A stretch of DNA of 5,527 nucleotides, taken from NCBI GenBank assembly GCA_030656535.1, contig JAUSPL010000498.1, positions 1 through 5,527 on the forward strand. The letters are read 5' to 3'. Both the position numbers and the translations under genes were made by a program. Each line of letters begins with the position of its first letter. Position 1 is the first letter of the stretch. The notes beneath the pieces are model-generated. The model worked only from the letters and a program-made list of their open reading frames with translations. It ran no database searches and was not told the DNA's origin. Positions 1 to 4,295 of this stretch are shown here, in pieces. The DNA is from Gemmobacter sp. GTDB taxonomy: Bacteria; Pseudomonadota; Alphaproteobacteria; Rhodobacterales; Rhodobacteraceae.

Positions 1-250
1 CAAACAGCAAGGCATCCTGCCCGCCGGGTACGGCCCGCGTCAGGGTCTGGTACAGGTGGTGGTGGGTGTTCACCAGCCCCGGTGTCACGACACAGCCTTG
101 TGCGAGGATGACCTCACCTGTGGTGGTCAAACCTTGGCCCACAGCGGCAATCACACTGTCGCGTATCAGGACGTCAGCACCGTGCAATTCCTGTCGAAGG
201 GCATCCATGGTGACCACGACGTCAGCGCCGCGGATCAGAATTTCCGGCAT
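1..250 (-). CDS. Amidohydrolase, probable 8-oxoguanine deaminase (N-terminal part)
   Basis: Only the first 83 codons lie in the window; the gene runs off the left edge. The protein begins MPEILIRGADVVVTMD, followed by a small beta-rich segment and then VTPGLVNTHHHLYQTLTRAV at residues 55-74. That is the metal-binding HxH motif (His63 and His65) that opens the TIM-barrel of the amidohydrolase superfamily. The surrounding NTHHHLYQ and TRAVPG residues resemble the TRZ/ATZ group that includes 8-oxoguanine deaminase, which hydrolyses 8-oxoguanine to urate and ammonia in the cytoplasm. The start at 250 is preferred because GGAGG lies 6 bases upstream. An in-frame ATG at 289 would add 13 residues but has no ribosome binding site. 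A related guanine, cytosine or triazine deaminase cannot be excluded, since the substrate-deciding C-terminal residues are missing. The family is fairly sure and the substrate is an inference. Confidence 0.85.
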   Translation of the reverse strand, partial: MPEILIRGADVVVTMDALRQELHGADVLIRDSVIAAVGQGLTTTGEVILAQGCVVTPGLVNTHHHLYQTLTRAVPGGQDALLF

Positions 251-256
251 AGTCAG

Positions 257-261
257 CCTCC
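257..261 (-). promoter_or_regulatory. Ribosome binding site of the amidohydrolase gene
   Basis: GGAGG on the minus strand sits 6 bases before the ATG at 250 and decides that start over the in-frame ATG at 289. It lies at the 3' edge of an inverted repeat (258-265 with 286-293) that could base-pair over it in the mRNA. Confidence 0.75.
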
Positions 262-319
262 ATGCCTTGGTTTTCCCCGTTCGGTGCATGGAGATCGGCC
301 CGACAGAAGCGGGGAAAAA
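258..319 (-). repeat. Interleaved inverted repeats in the amidohydrolase leader
   Basis: On the minus strand there are two perfect complementary pairs. TTTTCCCCG (318-310) pairs with CGGGGAAAA (279-271), 9 bp. CTCCATGC (293-286) pairs with GCATGGAG (265-258), 8 bp plus a possible U-G wobble. The order is A, B, A', B', so the stems interlock as a pseudoknot or compete as alternative structures. The B-B' stem covers the Shine-Dalgarno GGAGG. Only 5 bases separate A' from B', which favours mutually exclusive folding over a simultaneous pseudoknot. The complementarity is seen directly; a regulatory role is inferred. Confidence 0.45.
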
Positions 320-332
320 GGACTCGGGCCGC

Positions 333-354
333 GCGCAGGATACAAAACCTGCGC
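333..354. repeat. 7-bp perfect inverted repeat, possible operator or tRNA 3' hairpin
   Basis: GCGCAGG (333-339) and CCTGCGC (348-354) are perfectly complementary around an 8-base AT-rich centre (ATACAAAA). The repeat lies about 50 bases beyond the tRNA-Gly 3' end and overlaps the candidate -10 element of the amidohydrolase promoter, so it could be an operator. As a transcribed hairpin it lacks the adjoining T-run of an intrinsic terminator. Confidence 0.4.
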
Positions 355-366
355 ATGCTGACGCAA
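337..366 (-). promoter_or_regulatory. Candidate promoter of the amidohydrolase gene
   Basis: On the minus strand TTGCGT (366-361) and TATCCT (342-337) are separated by 18 bases. Both match the sigma-70 consensus only partly. Transcription would start near 330, giving a leader of about 80 bases that contains both interleaved inverted repeats. Readthrough from the tRNA-Gly promoter is the alternative source of transcription. Confidence 0.3.
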
Positions 367-401
367 GCAAAGGATGGTGTTGGCGATGGGGGAATTTGCG
401 C

Positions 402-475
402 TGGAGCGGGCGGCGGGAATCGAACCCGCGTCTTTAGCTTGGAAGGCTAAGGTCTTACCATTACACAACGCCCGC
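402..475 (-). tRNA. tRNA-Gly (anticodon TCC)
   Basis: The minus strand folds into a complete 74-base tRNA with encoded CCA. The acceptor stem GCGGGCG pairs with CGCCCGC, followed by discriminator T and CCA (404-402). The anticodon stem TTAGC/GCTAA encloses CTTCCAA, giving anticodon TCC, which reads GGA and GGG glycine codons. The T arm GCGGG-TTCGATT-CCCGC is perfect. The D stem has three pairs and one mismatch, as I recall also for E. coli tRNA-Gly(TCC). Short reading frames with NRTR- or ESNP-type peptides crossing this stretch are by-products of the conserved T arm and not genes. Confidence 0.97.
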
Positions 476-488
476 GCTGCGTGGGCTT

Positions 489-517
489 TCTATACCGCGC
501 CGATTGAGCAGAGGCAA
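489..517 (-). promoter_or_regulatory. Promoter of tRNA-Gly
   Basis: On the minus strand TTGCCT (517-512) and TATAGA (494-489) have the optimal 17-base spacing. Transcription would start near 482, about 7 bases before the mature tRNA 5' end at 475, as expected for a short tRNA leader trimmed by RNase P. This is the best promoter match in the window. Confidence 0.7.
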
Positions 518-601
518 GAGCATGCCGTCACCTGAAAGTGCAGATCAGACGTCCGGTCGCGCGGGCCCGCCATCGCCGCGTGGCTGCGGGTTGCGGGTTG
601 T

Positions 602-628
602 GCGGCACGTTGTCTGGTGACGCGGCAC
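602..628. repeat. Direct repeat GCGGCAC upstream of the DUF2478 gene
   Basis: GCGGCAC occurs at 602-608 and again at 622-628, exactly 20 bp apart (about two helical turns). The similarity continues loosely (GTTGTC after the first copy, CTTTGTC after the second). Both copies lie just upstream of the candidate promoter of the DUF2478 gene. They may be paired regulator sites or chance in GC-rich DNA. The rest of 518-680 holds only a 10-bp palindrome (561-570) and a tandem TGCGGGT (585-598). Confidence 0.25.
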
Positions 629-638
629 CTTTGTCGCC

Positions 639-667
639 TTTCGCTCTGATGTCCGCCGCCCTATACC
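639..667 (+). promoter_or_regulatory. Candidate promoter of the DUF2478 gene
   Basis: TTTCGC (639-644) and TATACC (662-667) are separated by 17 bases. The -10 match is fair and the -35 match poor. The start of transcription would fall near 674, just ahead of the AAGGA ribosome binding site at 681-685. Confidence 0.35.
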
Positions 668-691
668 TAGGCAACAGAACAAGGATTGGTC

Positions 692-1231
692 ATGCTGGGC
701 GTAGTGACAGCGACAGGCACCGGTGAGGGCGACAGGCTGCTGCGGACGGTAGCGCTGCGGTTGCAGGCCGAGGGTTTGCGCGTGGTGGGGGCGGTCCAAT
801 TCAACCGGGATCGCGATGACGGCCGGCGCTGCGATATGGATCTGCATGTGCTGACCGGCGTGGACGTGGTGCGCATCAGTCAGGATCTTGGCCTGAATTC
901 GCGCGGCTGCAGGCTGGACGCAGCAGGGCTTGAACGTGTGGTGGGCCTTGTGGGGGCCGCTTTGCAAGCCCAGGGTGACAAGGCTGCCGATCTGTTGATC
1001 GTCAACAAGTTCGGAAAACAAGAGGCCGAAGGCCGTGGCTTTCGTCCTCTGATCGGGCAGGCCATGATCGCGGGGATTCCTGTGCTCACGGCGGTCAAGG
1101 ACGGCAACCGGATGGCCTTTGACGCCTTTGCCGATGGTCTGGCCGAAGCGATCGCACCTGACGTCGACGCAATCCTTGCATGGGCACGCACCCTTGCGCG
1201 CGCGGCCCAACCCACCGGTCAACCTGCCTAG
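692..1231 (+). CDS. DUF2478 family protein
   Basis: A 179-residue cytoplasmic protein with no signal peptide or membrane segment. The features I recall from DUF2478 are present in order: an N-terminal beta strand with a glycine-rich turn (VVTATGTGEG, residues 4-13), CDMDLHVL (47-54), RISQDLGLNSRGCRLD (61-76) and LLIVNKFGKQEAEGRGFRPL (101-120). The fold is thought to resemble P-loop nucleoside triphosphatases, but the turn lacks the GKS/GKT lysine, so NTP hydrolysis is not supported. Family members are often encoded near molybdate transport or molybdenum cofactor genes; none is visible here. Cys48 and Cys73 sit in the two most conserved motifs and could bind metal, which is inference. ATG 692 is chosen over TTG 686 because AAGGA lies 6 bases before it. 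Its TAG overlaps the stop codon of the convergent neighbour. Confidence 0.85.
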   Translation: MLGVVTATGTGEGDRLLRTVALRLQAEGLRVVGAVQFNRDRDDGRRCDMDLHVLTGVDVVRISQDLGLNSRGCRLDAAGLERVVGLVGAALQAQGDKAADLLIVNKFGKQEAEGRGFRPLIGQAMIAGIPVLTAVKDGNRMAFDAFADGLAEAIAPDVDAILAWARTLARAAQPTGQPA

Positions 1232-1986
1232 CCTTGCTGCGCCTTTTTTGCATCGCGGGCCAGAACGCGCGTACGCATCAATGCGATCCGGCGAAACACG
1301 GTGCCCGGGTCGTCATTCAGCCGGTCCAGCAGATGACAGGTCAACGCGCCCATGACCGGTTCGGCCATCGCCTGTTTCCAGATCGGCGCCAGCAGGTTTA
1401 TGTCAAGCCCGCCATCGCGCAACGAGAACGGGTTGATTTCCATCGGCAAGGCCGCCTTGGACTTTTGCCCGGCCTTGAACGGCTGATCGGGATCAAGGCC
1501 GGAAAACAGGCGCTCGAACTCATACAGCTTCAGCAGTTTGAACAGCATTTTCATTGACTGACCCAGCATGCGTTCAGATTCGGTCGCGCCGAATTCGGCA
1601 AAGGTAATGACGCCGGATACCAGCCACCGGGTGTTCAGCTCTGCGATCAATGCCGGGGTCTGTTCGGCCCAGAACCGACGAAACAGGGCGGCTGAATGGG
1701 GGGGGAACCCTCGTTTCCGCAGCGCCGACAGCACCACCGCATGTTCCAGCGCCAGGTGTGACTGACCGACGAATTCCTGCGCCAACGCGTGGCGCTTGCG
1801 CGCATAGCCCGAGACGGGCGGCTGTGGCTGATCGGGTTCAGTGACCACCTGTGCGGCAAGTGCCGCAAGATCGGCATCATGCGCCAGCAGAGCTTCGCCG
1901 GGGGCAAAGCTTAAAGGTGCACGCCGCCCCTCCCACTGGTCAATGACGGCTTGCCACCCATCGGGATATGTCTTGGATCGGGTCAT
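1228..1986 (-). CDS. Conserved-looking protein of unknown function, 252 residues
   Basis: I do not recognise this family. The product is soluble, with no signal peptide or clear membrane span, and looks mostly helical. An acidic, proline-containing linker (residues 49-58, TEPDQPQPPV) is followed by a basic helical segment (YARKRHALAQEF, 61-72). A central region RWLVSGVITFAEFGATESER (120-139) leads into a Lys/Leu-rich helix (MKMLFKLLKLYEFERLF, 145-161). The C-terminal third contains PMEINPFSLRDGGLDINLL (181-199) and a basic tail. The start at 1986 is preferred because AGAGGA lies just upstream (GAGG 5 bases from the ATG); a longer frame from 2034 adds 16 residues without such support. The 3' end meets the DUF2478 gene tail to tail with no room for a terminator between. 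Codon bias and the lack of a competing gene support it being real. Confidence 0.75.
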   Translation of the reverse strand: MTRSKTYPDGWQAVIDQWEGRRAPLSFAPGEALLAHDADLAALAAQVVTEPDQPQPPVSGYARKRHALAQEFVGQSHLALEHAVVLSALRKRGFPPHSAALFRRFWAEQTPALIAELNTRWLVSGVITFAEFGATESERMLGQSMKMLFKLLKLYEFERLFSGLDPDQPFKAGQKSKAALPMEINPFSLRDGGLDINLLAPIWKQAMAEPVMGALTCHLLDRLNDDPGTVFRRIALMRTRVLARDAKKAQQG

Positions 1987-2007
1987 CTTGTCCTCTTGCC
2001 GGTCGGA

Positions 2008-2018
2008 GTCAGTCTGAC
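2008..2018. repeat. 11-bp palindrome GTCAGTCTGAC in the divergent promoter region
   Basis: GTCAG and CTGAC are perfectly complementary around a single T, 22 bases upstream of the minus-strand start at 1986. It could be an operator half-site pair. A longer-range repeat, CTTGCCG (1995-2001) with CGGCAAG (2034-2040), encloses it. Confidence 0.35.
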
Positions 2019-2020
2019 CC

Positions 2021-2036
2021 CCGTGCGCGCGCACGG
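2021..2036. repeat. 16-bp perfect palindrome in the divergent promoter region
   Basis: The sequence reads CCGTGCGCGCGCACGG, identical on both strands. Its inner 12 bases alternate purine and pyrimidine throughout, the pattern that favours left-handed DNA or cruciform extrusion. It lies between divergent genes starting at 1986 and 2188, where a dimeric regulator could act on both. No regulator family is recognisable from it. Confidence 0.45.
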
Positions 2037-2124
2037 CAAGTGCAGGCCTGCCACCGCACCCCTATGCATGCCAGATGCGGCAAGGTCAGGGCGGACGGAA
2101 GGCGCGAACCGGGCAGGCTTGGCA

Positions 2125-2153
2125 TTGACCTTTGCCGGGGCAGGGTGTTGTTT
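2125..2153 (+). promoter_or_regulatory. Weak candidate promoter of the TTC38-like gene
   Basis: TTGACC (2125-2130) is a good -35 match. At 17-base spacing the -10 position holds TTGTTT (2148-2153), a poor match. The placement, about 35 bases upstream of the ATG at 2188, is sensible. Confidence 0.22.
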
Positions 2154-2177
2154 CGGGCACCATCACCACCCCGACGC

Positions 2178-2182
2178 AGGAG
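2178..2182 (+). promoter_or_regulatory. Ribosome binding site of the TTC38-like gene
   Basis: AGGAG lies 5 bases before the ATG at 2188. It fixes that start against the much longer in-frame extension from 1951, which would run antisense through the 5' end of the divergent gene. Confidence 0.75.
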
Positions 2183-2187
2183 CCGGC

Positions 2188-3486
2188 ATGATAAACGACA
2201 TTCAGGGCAACCCTTTGGCTGGGGCCACCTCTGCCGCGGCCGACCTGTTCGATACGGCGTTGGAAAATTTTTCGCTCTATTACGGTGATCCGGTGGGGGC
2301 GTTGAATGGTGCCATTGCTGCGGCACCGAGCTTTGGCATGGCGCATCTGGCCAAGGGATGGCTTTATGCGCTGTCGACAGAACCGGCGGCGACGGCAGCG
2401 GCGGGCGGGTTCTTGCGGACCGGCGTGGCCTGCGGTGGCGGGGACCGCGAATCGGCCCATGCTACCGCCCTGGGCCATGTGCTGGCTGGCAACTGGCACG
2501 CAGGCGGGGTGGTGCTGGAGCGCTGGCAGGCACAGGCTCCGCGCGATCTGATGGCGATGCTGGCGGGGCACATGATTGACTTCATGTCCGCCGATGCGCG
2601 GTCCTTGCGCGACCGGGTGGCGCGGGTCTTGCCGCTTTGGGACGGTGTTCCGGGGCAGCCTTGGGTGATGGGCATGGGGGCCTTCGGCCTGGAAGAGGCG
2701 GGGGACTATGTCCGCGCCGAGGCGATGGGCCGGGCTGCGCTGGCCGCTGATCCGCGCGATTCCTGGGCGCATCACGCAGTCGCGCATGTGCTTGAAATGA
2801 CCGGGCGCCCCGAGGACGGGCTGGGCTGGATGGCCGCGCGCGAGGCGCATTGGGCAGGGGCGGACAATTTTCTGAAAATCCACAACTGGTGGCACCGGGC
2901 CTTGTGTCACCTTGAACTGGATGACATTCCCGGCGCGCTTGCGCTCTATGACGGGCCGGTGCGGTCGGGCCGGGTTCCGGTGGCGATGGCATTGCTGGAT
3001 GCGTCTGCGCTGCTGTGGCGGATCGACCTGGCGGGGGCGGATGTCGGCACGCGCTGGGATGAGCTGTCGGTCGCCTGGGAAGCCCACGAGGCGCCGGGTC
3101 TTTATGCCTTCAACGATCTGCATGCGGCGATGGCTCACCTGGGGGCCGGGCGGTTTGATCGGTCCGAGCGTCTGATAAGCGTGGCCGCAGGACAGGGCGA
3201 GGCGGCGGAGTGGATGCGCCGCTTTGGCTTGCCGCTGATCGAGGGATTCAGCGCCTTTCGCCGCGGCGATCACGCGGTGGCGGTGGACCGGCTGATGTCG
3301 GCGCGGCATATCGCGGGGGCGTTTGGCGGCAGTCACGCACAGCGCGACGTCATCGACTGGACCCTGACCGAGGCCGCCGTTCGGGGCGGGATGTCTGGAA
3401 TGGGGCAGGCGCTTGCGCGTGAACGTCTGGCGCTGCGGCCGCATTCGCCGGTGAACCTTGGGTTCTTGCAAAGGGCTGCGGGCTGA
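2188..3486 (+). CDS. Tetratricopeptide repeat protein 38 (TTC38) family protein
   Basis: A 432-residue soluble protein made almost entirely of helical pairs, without a signal peptide. TPR-like helices occur at about residues 15-65 (DPVGALNGAIAAAPSFGMAH), 85-115, 160-215, 230-260 and 310-375. Family-type signatures are DPRDSWAHHAVAHVLEMTGR (188-207), IHNWWHRALCHLELDD (231-246) and GGSHAQRDVIDWTL (380-393). TPR arrays usually form a protein-binding superhelix; no enzymatic activity is established for TTC38 proteins as far as I know. The conserved His and Trp residues of the two central motifs, unusual for a plain TPR scaffold, suggest a specific pocket (inference). ATG 2188 is chosen because AGGAG lies 5 bases upstream and because the longer frame would overlap the neighbour's start. 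The next gene begins 96 bases downstream with no clear terminator, so some co-transcription is possible. Confidence 0.88.
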   Translation: MINDIQGNPLAGATSAAADLFDTALENFSLYYGDPVGALNGAIAAAPSFGMAHLAKGWLYALSTEPAATAAAGGFLRTGVACGGGDRESAHATALGHVLAGNWHAGGVVLERWQAQAPRDLMAMLAGHMIDFMSADARSLRDRVARVLPLWDGVPGQPWVMGMGAFGLEEAGDYVRAEAMGRAALAADPRDSWAHHAVAHVLEMTGRPEDGLGWMAAREAHWAGADNFLKIHNWWHRALCHLELDDIPGALALYDGPVRSGRVPVAMALLDASALLWRIDLAGADVGTRWDELSVAWEAHEAPGLYAFNDLHAAMAHLGAGRFDRSERLISVAAGQGEAAEWMRRFGLPLIEGFSAFRRGDHAVAVDRLMSARHIAGAFGGSHAQRDVIDWTLTEAAVRGGMSGMGQALARERLALRPHSPVNLGFLQRAAG

Positions 3487-3582
3487 TCACGCGGCGACAC
3501 GTGCGACGGGCGTGGCCGCCTACACCGGGCGCGCACCGAGGGCGTAAGGGATTTGTTAACCTTGATGCCGCAGGCTGGCCGC

Positions 3583-4224
3583 ATGTCACAGGTTCATCGC
3601 CCCCACGTTCCCCGCTCTTCGGTTTTCTTCACGGCTGCGTTGGCGCAGCCGGGTTCGGATCTGTTGATCCATGCGGTCCAGCACCTGCGCGACGCGGTGC
3701 GGCAGACACGCGTGGAAAGACCGTTCCACATCAACGCATGGGTGGTGCTGCCCGATCATATGCATTGCGTCTGGACCTTGCCCGAAGGGGACACGGATTT
3801 TTCGATCCGGTGGACGATGATCAAGACGCGGTTTGCGGGCTTGGTGCGTCGTGACGGTCCGCGACCCGCCATGGATCGAGGTGGCGATTTTGCGCTGTGG
3901 CCGCTCCGGCAGCATTCTTTGCGCAACGCGGTCGCTGTCAGCGCTGCCGTACAGCGCTGCTGGGGCGATCCTGTGCGACACGGGTTGGTGCAAGACCCCA
4001 CTGACTGGGTGCTGTCATCGATCCATCGTGATCATCGCCCAGGTCCGACCGCGGACGACGAAGCCCTGCGTGGGGGAGTGCCGCGACCAAGATCACGCAC
4101 GCCGATCAATCCGGTGGTGCAGGCGCGATTGCTGGACGGCCTTGATGACACCGCAGGGCGCCGCCCCGTGTCAGCGCAGGCCTTGCCAGGGGGACTGTGG
4201 GTCGGGGAATTGCCCGGCCCATAA
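3583..4224 (+). CDS. REP-associated tyrosine transposase (RAYT, YafM-like), catalytic Tyr apparently lost
   Basis: A 213-residue protein of the Y1 (IS200/IS605-type) transposase family. Residues 1-85 match RAYTs closely: FFTAALAQPGSDLL (15-28), ERPFHINAWVVLPDHMHCVW (45-64) with the metal-binding HUH pair His59/His61, then LPEGDTDFSIRW (66-77) and MIKTRF. The second half is degenerate. The usual W-Q-x-R-F-W-E-H block is reduced to LWPLRQH (105-111), about two residues short. The catalytic segment, normally V-x-Y-C-W-x-N-P-V-K-H-G, reads VQRCWGDPVRHG (123-134), so Arg125 (CGC, 3955-3957) replaces the nucleophilic tyrosine and Asp replaces the Asn. DPTDWVLSSIHRD follows at 138-150, then a C-terminal stretch of about 60 residues I cannot match. 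ATG 3583 gives the usual MS start, though its ribosome binding site is weak; TTG 3553 and ATG 3565 are in-frame alternatives. The frame is open to its stop, so this is either a decaying or a repurposed transposase. Confidence 0.82.
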   Translation: MSQVHRPHVPRSSVFFTAALAQPGSDLLIHAVQHLRDAVRQTRVERPFHINAWVVLPDHMHCVWTLPEGDTDFSIRWTMIKTRFAGLVRRDGPRPAMDRGGDFALWPLRQHSLRNAVAVSAAVQRCWGDPVRHGLVQDPTDWVLSSIHRDHRPGPTADDEALRGGVPRPRSRTPINPVVQARLLDGLDDTAGRRPVSAQALPGGLWVGELPGP

Positions 4225-4255
4225 GGGTCGAAGGCACGCTGGTCCCGCCCTGCGT

Positions 4256-4289
4256 GGCATGGCCGCGGTGCACACCAAAGCCGGATGCC
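4256..4289. repeat. Imperfect inverted repeat between the convergent RAYT and gatB genes
   Basis: GGCATGGC (4256-4263) pairs with GCC (4280-4282) and ATGCC (4285-4289), with a 2-base GG bulge, forming an 8-bp stem. A smaller GGTG/CACC repeat lies in its loop. It is the only notable structure between the stop codons at 4224 and 4298. It could end transcription from either side, but neither strand has a following T-run, so an intrinsic terminator is not established. A REP-type remnant linked to the RAYT is another option. Confidence 0.3.
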
Positions 4290-4295
4290 GCCCGC

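Noticed and set aside
253..468. Small open frames on both strands crossing the tRNA gene (GNRTRVF-type and AGSIPAA-type peptides)
   Set aside because: These peptides are the usual false translations of the conserved tRNA T arm and are often mis-annotated as proteins.
402..475. tRNA-Gly as an integration site for a mobile element
   Set aside because: No second copy of the tRNA 3' end and no integrase gene is visible in the window.
526..622. CGTCACC (526-532) and GGTGACG (616-622) as a regulatory inverted repeat
   Set aside because: Seven bases separated by 83 is expected by chance in GC-rich intergenic DNA, and no further symmetry supports it.
545..1222. Minus-strand open frame of 225 codons opposite the DUF2478 gene
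   Set aside because: It is antisense to a gene with strong family motifs, its His/Gln/Arg-rich product has no recognisable domain, and it extends into promoter DNA.
1951..2187. 79-residue N-terminal extension of the TTC38-like protein
   Set aside because: It has no ribosome binding site, is Ala/Arg/Pro-rich filler and overlaps the start of the divergent gene. AGGAG before ATG 2188 gives a better start.
2086..3471. Long minus-strand open frame of 461 codons opposite the TTC38-like gene
   Set aside because: It is a shadow of high GC at third codon positions. The composition is Pro/Arg/His-rich without domain motifs, while the plus strand has a ribosome binding site and clear TTC38 motifs.
3487..3582. 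REP palindrome upstream of the RAYT (GGCG-TGGC-CGCC followed by TAC, a GTAG on the other strand)
   Set aside because: The stem is only 4 bp and there is no second copy, so it cannot be told from random GC-rich sequence.
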